A stretch of DNA of 64,000 nt from Gonocerus acuteangulatus (lineage: Eukaryota; Arthropoda; Insecta; Hemiptera; Coreidae). How positions within the stretch are numbered: position 1 is the stretch's first letter; each line of letters opens with the position of its first letter. The DNA lies in NCBI GenBank assembly GCA_946811695.1, contig OX328125.1, positions 51,264,494-51,328,493 on the forward strand, in the 5' to 3' direction. The position numbers and the translations under genes were made by a program. Shown here piece by piece: positions 54,701 through 64,000 of the stretch. Below the pieces are notes generated by a model that was not told the origin of the DNA, made no database searches, and was given only the letters and a program-made list of their open reading frames with translations.

Positions 54701-55968
54701 GATTTCAGGAAAAGCATTGGATACAACTATCCTTATTCCTGGCTCTAAAAAACTATTTTCATTCCTAGCTTCTTCTTTCGCTTCATTTGAGATTTCAGGA
54801 AAAGCATTGGATACAACTATCCTTATTCCTGGCTCTATTTCGATTTCTAGCTTCTCCTATCGCTTCATTAGAGATTTCAGGAAAAGCATTGGATACAACT
54901 ATCCTTATTCCTGGCTCTATTTCCATTTCTAGCGTCTTCTATCGCTTCATTAGAGATTTCAGAAAAAGCATTGGATACAACTATCCTTATTCCTGGCTCT
55001 AAAAAACTATTTCCATTCCTAGCTTCTTCTATCGCTTCATTAGAGATTTCAGGAAAAGCATTGGATACAACTGTCCTTATTCCTGGCTCTATTTCCATTC
55101 CTAGCTTCTTCTATCGCTTCATTAGAGATTTCAGGAAATGCATTGGATACAACTATGCTTATTCCTGGCTCTATTTCCATTCCTAGCTTCTTCAATCGCT
55201 TCATTAGAGATTTCAGGAAAAGCATTGGATACAACTATCCTTATTCCTGGCTCTAAAAAACTATTTTCATTCCTAGCTTCTTCTATCGCTTCATTAGAGA
55301 TTTCAGGGAAAGCATTGGATACAACTATCCTTATTCCTGGCTCTAAAAAACTATTTCCATTCCTAGATTCTTTTATCGCTTCATTAGCGATTTCAGGAAA
55401 AGCATTGGATACAACTATCCTTATTCCTGGCTCTATTTCCATTCCTAGCTTCTTCTATCGCTTCATTAGATATTTCAGGAAAAGCATTGGATACAACTAT
55501 CCTTATTCCTGGCTCTATTTCCATTCCTAGCTTCTTCAATCGCTTCATTAGAGATTTCAGGAAAAGCATTGGATACAACTAGCCTTATTCCTGGCTCTAA
55601 AAAACTATTTTCATTCCTAGCTTCTTCTATCGCTTCATTAGAGATTTCAGGAAAAGCATTGGATACAACTAGCCTTATTCCTGGCTCTATAAGACTATTT
55701 TTATTCCTAGCTTCTTATATCGCTTCATGAGAGATTTCAGGAAAAGCATTGGATACAACTATCCTTATTCCTGGCTCTAAAAAACTATTTTCATTCCTAG
55801 CTTCTTCTATCGCTTCATTAGAGATTTCAGGAAAAGCATTGGATACAACTATCCTTATTCCTGGCTCTATTTCCATTCCTAGCTTCTTCAAAGCTTCTTC
55901 TATCGATTCATTAGAGATTTCAGGAAAAGCATTGGATACAACTATCCTTATTCCTGGCTCTAAGAAAC
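48726..55968 (-). repeat. 7.2-kb tandem array grown from a LINE ORF1 segment
   Basis: About 84 head-to-tail units of two lengths: 82 bp and 90 bp, the latter with 8 extra bp (agaaacta or aaaaacta on the plus strand). Units are over 95% alike. On the minus strand a unit encodes RIVVSNAFPEISNEAIEEA, the conserved nucleic-acid-binding segment of LINE gag-like ORF1. 90-bp units keep the frame; 82-bp units shift it, so no frame exceeds 136 codons. Long-range repeats exist: identical variant strings recur at offsets of 1638, 1556 and 1204 bp. Both flanks are the adjacent parts of the same ORF1. Confidence 0.95.
55876..55968 (-). repeat. ancestral 93-bp in-frame unit at the array edge
   Basis: The unit closest to the ORF1 N-terminus reads, in frame with it, RRFLEPGIRIVVSN then NESIEEALKKLGMEIEPGIR. 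It has 11 bp (TTTGAAGAAGC on the minus strand) that all other units lack. Those 11 bp lie between two GAAGAAGC copies, so a slip between them would convert 93 to 82 bp. Confidence 0.8.
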
Positions 55969-56248
55969 GCCTCAATAAAATAACGTGCCCACGAATACTT
56001 ATATGCCTCTGTTGGTTGACTACCTTATCTACTTCCAGCTAACTATTAAAATGTACACAAAATCTGTTTCCCGATATATAGGAAGCAAATTTAATAGTTT
56101 TAGTATCGATTATATCTGCCAAACTTGAAACATATTCTTCTTGTTTTATGCCTTTCACTGCATTTAAAACTACAGCATAATCACAAGAGCAAAAAGGACT
56201 AGCTTGTAATACTTAAACATTAGAGGTTATGTTTACAAGCGATTCCAT
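55969..56248 (-). pseudogene. LINE gag-like ORF1, N-terminal part
   Basis: ATG at 56248 (MESLVNITSN). The frame runs DYAVVLNAVKGIKQEEYVSS, LADIIDTKTIKFASYISGNR then FCVHFNS, LEVDKVVNQQRHISIRGHVI and straight into the first repeat unit. The 'kfaSrisgnR.ciyl.s.e.vdklv' wording is typical of ORF1 proteins of arthropod LINEs. Two in-frame stops (56215-56213 TAA, 56041-56039 TAG) show it is no longer translated whole. No shift is needed from the ATG to the array, which fixes the reading frame of the ancestral unit. Confidence 0.75.
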
Positions 56249-56462
56249 AACGTTTATTATTTTAGATACTGTGTCACTATTTACTTTAAAAATTCTTACT
56301 CACTCAACGTTTTGTCAGTAAATCACTTCGTTTTAACACTATTGCTTCAATTGGGCTTCACTTTCTTGAAGAAAAGTAATTAATTTTGTCTTGGTTGAAT
56401 TATATGCATGTACTTTTTACATTCGCGCACAGCTGTTTTTGTTATTAATTAAAATTATACAA

Positions 56463-56521
<59 letters not shown>

Positions 56522-57332
56522 TAGTATATATAGAGATAGATATGATTTGATGATAGACCATGGGGTATTATTTAACAATTAAATTACCATAATTCACTAA
56601 ACCTGTAATAATCAGGTAAATATGATGCAGGTAGAAATATCTGTTTCCAGTTGTTGGGATTTCAAAATGTACACGGCCCAATTATCAATGCAAGGATTCA
56701 GCTAGTGGTTGGAATGGCAGCTCGACCACAAAGTCTAATTCACTTCACCACTAGTAAACCACTGCACCCATGTGAGCGGACACTCCACGCATACTGAACA
56801 CAACCACAATTCAGTTAACCTCCATAGATATAATCGGAAATTTAATAATGTCAAGTATTTTATTTATTGATATATTTAATTATTAACTATATAAGCCGTC
56901 TGGATGAAACCTGCAGTATTTTGGCTCTGTGTATATTTTTTTAGAGGAATTCAGTATATCTCACCCATTTGGTTACATACAAGTTCAAGAAATAAAAAGT
57001 TACGTCAGCCAAGCACCACATTTATATTTTGCTCTCTAGATAATGATTCGTGAACTTAGTTTCATTGTAAAATATAAATTGTATATTCACAAACATAATG
57101 AAGGTTTAAAATTATATTTTATCAAAATTCTTATGAATCAAAAGTTACTTAATTTGTATGTTGAAAATGTCAATCAATTTTTTTATCAACTGCTGGGCTA
57201 TTAGCAACGAACTATCTACAAGTTGCTACCGTTTGATATGCCAATGTCAAGTGATTCTCCCAGACGGTCATCCATTCAGTTACTGTCCAAGCCCCAGGCT
57301 GATCAACGATAACCGGAGTATTCAACGTGTAA
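56249..57332. other. AT-rich DNA with (TA)n and one dispersed repeat
   Basis: (TA)n at 56465-56516, and a copy of the 18.98-kb dispersed repeat at about 56685-56765 (atcaatgcaaggattcagct). The 5' UTR of the LINE copy may lie in the first 150 bp. No gene. Confidence 0.45.
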
Positions 57333-57914
57333 GGCCTATTACGCACTGTCGACTAGTCCTCGACGACTCTGAGATACATTAGTTTCAATAGGCGCTTACG
57401 AACTTGGTCGCCAGTCGCCCGGGGGACTCGACGACTCTTTGTGTAGTGGCGACTCACAAGCGACTGCCGGCACTGCTTCAAAGGGAAGCCTTCACTCTGC
57501 AAACAACTGTCATAACAAACGGTCCTCTCTCACAAAAATGGCACAGGCTTTCGATACTGAAACATTTATATTGGAAATATAATCCCGAAAAGCTATTTTC
57601 GATTTACTCAGTGTCGAATATTCTAATCGGGAATTGAAGAAAAAGGAGTGGGAAGAAATAGTTGAGTTATTTAGAGGGAAGGATTACCACAAGAATATTT
57701 AAAACATATCTTTTATTCTCCTTTAGCAAAGGGTGTATCTAACACTTTTGATTTTCTTTTCTTTTTCCTCCTCGCTATAATTAGTAGCGCTAAAATTGTC
57801 AATCCTTCGAGGTCCATACTGTACGAATTTCCTTGGAATACTGTCGCTACTTGGAATGTTTTAGTCGCCGGGAGTATGAGTCGCCGGCGACTAGTCGACA
57901 GTGCGTAATAGGCC
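57333..57914. mobile_element. PIF/Harbinger-like element with MADF remnant, TSD TAA
   Basis: TIRs GGCCTATTACGCACTGTCGA (57333 on) with its exact complement ending at 57914, bounded by TAA on both sides (57330-57332, 57915-57917). Subterminal tracts repeat gtcgcc/ggcgac motifs (agtcgccgg, ggcgactagtcg). Inside is a fragment of a MADF-like gene. 582 bp, non-autonomous. Confidence 0.85.
57538..57680 (+). pseudogene. MADF-domain remnant in Harbinger element
   Basis: The plus strand reads MAQAFDTETFILEI, then a stop/short deletion, then SVEYSNRELKKKEWEEIVEL. This is the MADF pattern (start helix 'fd.e.fi.ei...p.lw', then 'Ysn..lk...W.ei...'). It ends after about 45 codons. MADF/Myb-like proteins are the accessory gene of PIF/Harbinger transposons, which fits the enclosing TIRs. 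Confidence 0.65.
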
Positions 57915-57917
57915 TAA

Positions 57918-58384
57918 GGTTATAGTATCTGAATGTATATCTTTAACAGTGAAAACGTCATAGTTTTAACAGAGCACATTTTGGTAGGATCAGTTTCTAG
58001 AGTTAAGATAGTGGAATGGAGAGATTTGGAATTTGCTGCCCTGACTATCTTAAATGCATCAAATAATAATTACCAACAGGGATTGCTTAACACAAAAATT
58101 AATTTAACAGTTTATCTAATGAAAAGCTGAAGTAATTATAAGTTTTACTGTCTTTATGTATTTCCTGTCACTTTGCAATTAATAATTTGAAATGAATTGA
58201 AGGCTAACCTGCATAAAGAAAGAAAGGGGCAGAAAAATTCACGGACCAATTACCATTTGCCACCGGAGGGAGACAAGCTTTCAGGAAATCATTTATTCAA
58301 CCAAAGTTGTAAAATATTCAAAGGATTCGACTGGCCCTTTCTCGTACCTTCCAGATAAATAACTCCAACATGACAGTTTTACAG
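57918..58384. other. AT-rich DNA, no gene
   Basis: A 65-codon frame at 57933-58130 has no recognisable content. Confidence 0.35.
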
Positions 58385-59125
58385 TTCTTTTAGTATTATT
58401 CTATCTAGATTATTCGTAATATACATTAGAGGTTATTATATCAAAATTATTCACGAATACACCAAAGGTTTAGTTTAAACCTATGAAGATTAATAATGAT
58501 TACATCAGAGGTTTAGTATAATTCGGTCAGGATTATTCGTGAATACAGCAAAGGAATAGTATGAATTTATCAAGATTATTTACAAGTACAAGAGAGGTTT
58601 AGTATTATTTTATCCAGATCATTACTCTGATGAATACATCAGAGGTTTAGCATTATTTCATCAAGATTATTCGAGATTTGCATCAGAGGTTATTATATCT
58701 ATATTATTCATTAACAGAAAAAATAATTAGTATTATTCTATCAAAATGTTTCGTAATATTCACTAAAGGTTTTTATATAACAATTATTCATGAATTTAGA
58801 GAAGGTTTAGTATTATTTCATTAAAATTATGATTGAATACATCAGAGGTTTAGTATTATTCTAAGAAGATTATTCATGAATACAGCAAGGGATTATATCA
58901 TTCTATTATGATTATTCTTAAGTAAAGCAAAGGATTAGTATTGTTCTATTCAGGTAGTTCATAAATACATCAGAGGCTTAGTATTATTCTATCAAAATTA
59001 CTTATGAATAACTCCGAAGTTTAGTTTCCCTAATAATATTCTATTCAGTTATTCATAAATACCACACAACAGAGGTTCTATCGGGGAATTCATATATACA
59101 TCAGATGCTTAATATTATTCAAACA
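58385..59125. repeat. 43-bp-period diverged minisatellite
   Basis: Roughly 17 units of 'tattattctatcaagattat' plus 'tcatgaatacatcagaggtt' plus 'tag', with period mostly 42-43 bp (some 48). Units differ by 15-30%, so it is old and not homogenised. Confidence 0.85.
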
Positions 59126-60940
59126 ACAACAATAATGGTTTAAAAATTAATTAAATGTGGAAGGTCAACTACAACAAATAAACAACTAATTCGGTTACAC
59201 AAATTTTCTTTCGTACTCTAAATGTTTCCCTTTGGGCTTTTTATAATAACTTTTTAATGGTGTGGGGACGGAAATAGTTACAGGTTAAGCTGCAAGCTCC
59301 TGAATAGGTGCTAGAAAGGCTATGACAAATTTACATTAAAATTGAAAGATCATTTATAAGTTTAAATAACTGTTTATTCTCCTCAGATAAAGTTTTTTTC
59401 ACTTATGTTTCTATAAGTCGCACAAAAATTGTATGCACAAGTAATAATATTTAGGGTATGCATTTCTAGTAATGGTAACAAGGCCATGGCATGGATAGTC
59501 ATGAATACACCAAGTGTCCAAATTATGCAGCAACACACCGAACTAATTGACTCACTAGACAGGCGTGAGGAGTCTGAAAGAAAGGAAACAAGTAGATTCG
59601 CCTGATTCAATTTGTCGTGACACATTGATGGGGCAAAAAGAAAAAGTAGATAGAAGTGGAAGCTTGGGAAAAGAGATACTCCAAAAAATAAGAGACTATC
59701 CCAAGAGGAAGGGGAGGTGGAAATAATCTCTTTAGGTGGAAGACCATTAGATGTAAGGGAGGTAAACACGGTTCCAGTCTGTCGCTTCTCTATCTCTTAG
59801 CCCATTTTCTAGCTTCATATATATATATATATATATGCCGTCCGTGACTGGCTAACGTATCGTTTGACGATACACTTTTTAAGAAGAACCAGGTAATTTA
59901 TTTTCCATGTACAGCAGTTAATATTTAATATTGTAGGTATTTCCTTAAACAGGAATAAATATGTGAGATGCCATGCATCTTTTATTTACAGGGTGTCCTA
60001 TTTAGATGGCCCGGGTGAATACCTCTTGATCTGATAACGTTATAAAACAATGCATATTTAACGTTTTCCGACCTTGCATTTATTTAAGGTTCCAACCTGT
60101 TCCTGAAAACAAAAAAAAAAGTATGCAGGTTGTCTTGGACCTTGAAGTGAAACTTTAAAATTTCAAATGGGAACCTATGTTTTCCGAAACATCATTTTAT
60201 GAATTTTTAATGAAAAAATTATACGCAATATTATATGATTCGTTTGTTTATAAAATACACCATCATTTAATAAAATTATTATAATTTATTGCAGATGCTC
60301 CGCATCTAAGGCGAATAACATTTCATTCCCTGTAGTAAGCTGATGCAGGTGCCGAACTGAACGATTCCACCCCAAAATATTAGATTCTACAGACAATTAC
60401 GAAAGTACTAAAATGTTTGAGGTATACATAGTAAAGGAAACAAAAATGAAATAAAAATAAATATAAAGAAAAATAATTAAATAAAATTAAAATTATTGAG
60501 TTTAGTTAAATATTTAATTAATAAAGTGAAATAGTTTTAATCATTATTGCAACAAATGTGAAATGGATTCGTATGGTTATCTACTATATTTAATAAAATA
60601 AAACACTTTTACGTAATTGTGATTTTATTAAATCTAGCCAGTAGGTCTCACTACAACTGTGACGGGTGCTAAAAATAGTTAATTATTTCATTATACAGCC
60701 TGACCAACAGGAAGACAAACCTGCCGCTACTAGGAAACCAAATGAAAACATCAGCTCTTTAATGTCAGCTGCTAAAATTGATTAAGTTCATAAGATAAAA
60801 TTGATATCCTGAAGAATTAAAATAAAATATAATGATGTCAAGTTGTAACATGTTTTATGGTTTACATTTGCCTGAATAACACCGTTTTCAAGCTATTTAA
60901 TCAAATAAACGTAAATCTCGAAACTGCTCACGTATGTTAA
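59126..60940. other. AT-rich DNA, no supported gene
   Basis: (TA)n at 59817-59837. The 128-codon minus frame at 59383-59769 has no domain. The opposite strand at about 59490-59595 reads IMQQHTELIDSLDRREESER, reminiscent of coiled tails of transposon Myb-like proteins, but too short to call. Around 59992 'acagggtgtcc' resembles a transposon end without a partner. Confidence 0.3.
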
Positions 60941-60944
60941 TAAT

Positions 60945-61084
60945 CCTTTTAGCGCGGTTCCTCCCTCCCCCATAGGGAGGAACCCCGCTTATAGGGTTGA
61001 TACAATGAAACAATCCGGAAGTGCCGACTAGAAAATTTCGCGTTTCAGAACCCCTAGAGACCGAAAATAACGGTGGTTCAAATT

Positions 61085-61121
<37 letters not shown>

Positions 61122-62220
61122 CTGTTCGCTCATTTCTGGCTTCCCTGATGGTCCGATTTTGATGAAATTTGGTACAAAAATCTGTCGTCCAATTTGAAAG
61201 GTCAAGTTCGTTAACCAGCAAAATCCGCCCACGGGAAGATGGCGTTTGGGGCGAAATTCGCGCAAAAAAAATCGTAACGCTTAAGTTTTTGAGTTCATAA
61301 GCTTGTAAGTACTCGTTTTATAGGCTTCTTGGGCTAGGAAAACGAATGAAACCATTTTCAAGGCGATAGCTTTAACCGTTTTCGAGAATACTGAAAAAAT
61401 AATTTTTGAATGCCGTTTTTGGTTTGGGTACTCAGAATCATGGGATTCAGTTGAAACATTTACTGCATCTTCTACGTTCATTAAAACTAATATGTTGAAA
61501 TTTTGGTTGCGTTTGGAGTTAAGGAAGGGTTAGAATAAAATATTTTATTAACAGACATAAAAAAGTTTTGGTAACATTGTATACTTTCCCTAATATCTCG
61601 AAAAAGGTTAAGAATCTTGGGAAACGGAAGGATACCATTGGAAAGCTTACTAAATGCTCTACAAAAAAGGTTCTAATGAAAGTTTTGATTAGGCGATGTC
61701 AATCTGAGAAATAAGTGCTTAAAACTTTAAAGTAATTGATTTCGCTTATTCGAACTGTTTTTTTTGTCTTTGATTTTGATACTTAAAATTATGGGATTCA
61801 GTTGAAACACTTTCTGCATGTTTGAATTTCATCAACACTAATATGTTAAAATTTCGGTTACGTTTGGAGCTAAGGAAGGATTAGAATAAAATATTTTATT
61901 AACAGACATGAAATGTTTTGGGAACTTCGTATACATTCCCTGATATCTCGAAGACGGTTAGGAATATTGGTAAACGGAGGGTTACCATGCGAAAGCTTAC
62001 TAAATGTTCTACAAAAAAGATTCTGAAACAATTTTTGATTAGGCTATGTCAATCGGAGAAATAAGTGCTTAAACTTTGAAGTAATTGATTTCGTTTATTC
62101 GAACGGTTCTTCTTGTTTGTTTTTATTCCTTGTTGTTTTTTCATTGGTTATAGTAGGATAATGTATTTGACAATAAAACAGATTAATTAAAATAAGAAAA
62201 GCAATTCATTGTTAAAAATA
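60945..62220 (+). mobile_element. family X complex repeat, copy 4
   Basis: Begins ttttagcgcggttcctccct with the hairpin ggttcctccctccc/gggaggaacc, the aaaatttcgcgtttcagaac block, a short TA core (61086-61118), 'gatgaaatttggtacaaaaa', and two 356-bp-type units ('gggattcagttgaaaca' at about 61442 and 61794). Ends about 62220 with acaataaaacagatta and atcaattcattgttaaaaat-like sequence, as in copy 1. No coding. Confidence 0.75.
61086..61118. repeat. (TA)n core of family X copy 4
   Basis: 33 bp of TA. Confidence 0.85.
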
Positions 62221-62224
62221 TAAC

Positions 62225-62325
62225 AGGCTGTACAGTATGAAATGTCAGTTTTGGATTTGTCGATTTCCTTCAAATGTCTTGAAACTGTCGAGGCTCCTAC
62301 TCCGAGTTCTTTGGCATATTCCCTA
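62225..62325 (-). pseudogene. possible pogo/Tigger-type HTH fragment
   Basis: The minus strand reads REYAKELGVGASTVSRHLKE then IDKSKT. The 'la.elgvg.sTVs..kk' pattern is a psq/CENP-B-type helix-turn-helix as in Tigger transposases. Only about 30 codons are present and no TIRs were seen. Confidence 0.45.
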
Positions 62326-62330
62326 GTGTT

Positions 62331-63391
62331 TTTAATTGCTTATAGTAGCCAAATGTATTTGTCAATAAAACAGGATGCGTATAATTAGAATCAATATTTT
62401 GTTTCTTAGAATTCGAAGATGCCGTATGAATATCTAGATTACAGTACTGTTGTTGATTTCGTTCTTTAGAATTATTCTTGGTTCCCCATTTTCATCATTC
62501 CCTATTTTCATCTGTTACCCATAGTTTTTTATTGTTAGTAGGTTTTTCTTATTGATTATAGAATATAAATCTATTTGGCTATAAAACAGGATACGTAAAA
62601 TTAGTGACAATATTTCGGAGATTTCTGAGCGAAATACTTTTAAGATTTTCTACCACCACGAACGGCTTTTTTCCTCTATTTTTATCCACTAGATAGACTT
62701 TATTTTGCATATTATTCTATATAAGTTTTATTCAGCAGGGGATTCTGATGAAATGTCGTGTTTTTGCTGTGGATTTTAAATACGATGTATCTAAGATTGG
62801 ATAACATTAGCGAGTCTACATAGTTAAGAACCGACGACGGAGGATTACTTCTTGCGGTTCAATGCCCGTAGAAGCAGAAGGTCCGCAGGAAATTTACCTG
62901 CTAAGAGTTAATCCTCAAGAGCTGTAAATATACCCCAGGTATCTGCCGACACAAATACAAAGCCTAGGCGGAGAGCACCCCAAAAACACAGATCCAAACA
63001 TAGGTTATATACTAAATATTCATAAAGACTACTTAGTTGTAAACCGATTCATCAATTAGCAATCAATAGTTTTCAACAAAGGTTATATACTAAATATTGA
63101 AAAAAAGTATTTAATTAGAAAAAAAAAACAATATTACACAAGACTTGTTTTTGGTCCATTTGTGTCTACTTCATAGACTTAATTAGATATATTATTCTAT
63201 TTTAGTTGGGCAACTAAACTTTGTTTTATTTTGTTAAATAAAGTTTTTTTTCTTGACTTGTTATTCGTCAAGACTTTTATTTGTCCTTGTGTATTAACTA
63301 GATAGGTTTTATTCGGCATATTATTCTATATAGGCTATATTAGGCAGGGTATTCTTCTCAATCTTGTGTACCTCTTCTTGATCCTTCTGTA
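62331..63391. other. AT-rich DNA, no gene
   Basis: Internal near-repeats (aggttatatactaaatatt at about 63002 and 63080; 'tattattctat' phrases). No coding content. Confidence 0.35.
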
Positions 63392-63645
63392 CATGGGCGT
63401 ATATAAAACCAATTTCGGGGGGGGGGGCTGAGACCATTTCCAGGGTATGGAATACTAAATATTTAGAGCTTGGAATAGTTTTAGGCAACTAAAACGCTAT
63501 TACACGTAAAATAAAATATGTTTTATGAACTAAGTGATCTTATTTAATTTATTTTTAAGGGTTTTACGAGAAGTTTTTATCATCAATTCAAAATTTCGGG
63601 AGGGGCTGCAGCCCCCTCAGCCCCCCCCCCTCATATACGCCCATG
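63392..63645. mobile_element. G-tract MITE (CATGGGCGTATATA family)
   Basis: catgggcgtatata at 63392-63405 and tcatatacgcccatg at 63631-63645. A G run follows the left end and a CTGCAG-centred gggctgcagccccc block lies near the right. Interior as in the 9.5-kb copy, inverted. Confidence 0.75.
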
Positions 63646-63892
63646 CTTCTGTATCCACTAGAAAGGCTTTATTAGGCATATTTTGTATTGATTTATAGAC
63701 CTTTGCTTTAGAATGAGAGCCAGATTCTGTGTAATTTCCGCTTCTGTGTAAAATTTAGCTACTGTCGGTGTCCCTGACGCCTTAATATCACTTTTATTCG
63801 AGATGTTCGAGAGGATTTTGACAATTTTCACGAGATATATAAAAAAAAATAAGTTTATTTCTTTTCTAAGCTTATCAAATGGCACTAGGGAC

Positions 63893-63943
63893 ATGAACGG
63901 AACCGCGCTAAGATGCTGCAGTTCCTGCGAGTCGGACTTTTTT
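63893..63943 (+). repeat. terminal motif of family X / MITE
   Basis: gaacggaaccgcgctaagat, gctgcagttcctgcgagtcg, gactttttt. Single copy without a partner inside the window. Confidence 0.7.
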
Positions 63944-64000
63944 CGATTACATCCTCAAATTCTAAAGTAACCAAATAAATTTGTCCACTAATATTTTCGA

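Noticed and set aside
48726..55968. CRISPR-like regular array
   Set aside because: Units are contiguous and nearly identical over their full length, with no unique spacers, and the flanks are a eukaryotic LINE ORF1.
48675..56042. Dozens of short overlapping open frames on both strands
   Set aside because: They are translations of the 82/90-bp units and stop whenever an 82-bp unit shifts the frame. They are not separate genes.
59383..59769. 128-codon minus-strand frame
   Set aside because: Composition looks like the antisense of a weakly coding-like plus-strand segment; no recognisable protein on either strand.
63658..63894. 78-codon minus frame resembling a DNA-binding domain
   Set aside because: A stretch (SGTPTVAKFYTEAEI) vaguely resembles an HTH, but there is no supporting motif spacing or TIRs.

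Overview
This window looks like repeat-dense, gene-poor nuclear DNA of an invertebrate animal, most likely an arthropod. The sequence is AT-rich and full of long (TA)n, (GA)n and poly(A/T) runs. The recognisable coding remnants are all eukaryotic transposon families: a Penelope-like element (PLE) with a GIY-YIG endonuclease and hammerhead-like ribozyme cores, a collapsed Ty1/Copia, Jockey/I-like LINE fragments, a pogo/Tigger relic, PIF/Harbinger elements with MADF/Myb-like remnants, Helitron-like elements with A|TC...CTAG|T ends, and SINEs with tRNA-like and 5S-like heads. I found no intact host protein gene, and nothing bacterial (operons, Shine-Dalgarno sites, CRISPR). The arthropod call rests on the style of the Copia, LINE and PLE proteins and is an inference.

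Layout. 0-10 kb: foldback/MITE elements (1890-2600, 4821-5596, 6600-6949, 8147-8877, 9466-9733), a 143-bp tandem repeat and microsatellites. 10-13 kb: a large complex repeat ('family X') that has received a tRNA-derived SINE and a 3'-only SINE fragment, followed by an inverted PLE terminal repeat with two facing hammerhead-like cores. 14-18.5 kb: Helitron-like element, a second hammerhead-like family, an inverted repeat, MITEs and a tRNA-type SINE. 20-25.6 kb: a Helitron-like shell (20270-24759) around a 5S-headed SINE, a foldback element and a decayed Copia. 25.7-31 kb: pogo/Tigger relic, MITE with nested SINE fragment, and two LINE reverse-transcriptase relics, one inside a 400-bp-arm inverted repeat. 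31.47-34.56 kb: an almost perfect 1.5-kb-arm inverted PLE dimer with a 12-bp target duplication. 35-39 kb: more family X and MITEs. 41-45.8 kb: an AGCTAG-rich minisatellite, a Helitron-like element, a Harbinger deletion derivative with two convergent truncated genes, and SINEs. 47.2-56.25 kb: the most unusual object. 57-64 kb: a Harbinger/MADF element, a 43-bp minisatellite, another family X copy and MITEs.

The central discovery candidate is 48726-55968, a 7.2-kb tandem array of about 84 units (82 and 90 bp) lying inside the open reading frame of a LINE gag-like ORF1 on the minus strand. The sequence before the array (start codon at 56248) and after it (down to about 47.9 kb) are the N- and C-terminal parts of one protein. 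The unit encodes its nucleic-acid-binding segment (RIVVSNAFPEISNEAIEEA). The unit nearest the 5' side still has the in-frame 93-bp ancestral form. Amplified units lack 11 bp or carry 8 bp of flanking sequence. The array also has higher-order repeats of about 1.2-1.6 kb. It looks like a satellite being born from a retrotransposon ORF.

The genes here do not form a pathway. What links them is nesting and module sharing: two SINE types share a 3' domain, one terminal motif is shared by a MITE and family X, and PLE terminal repeats recur at three places.
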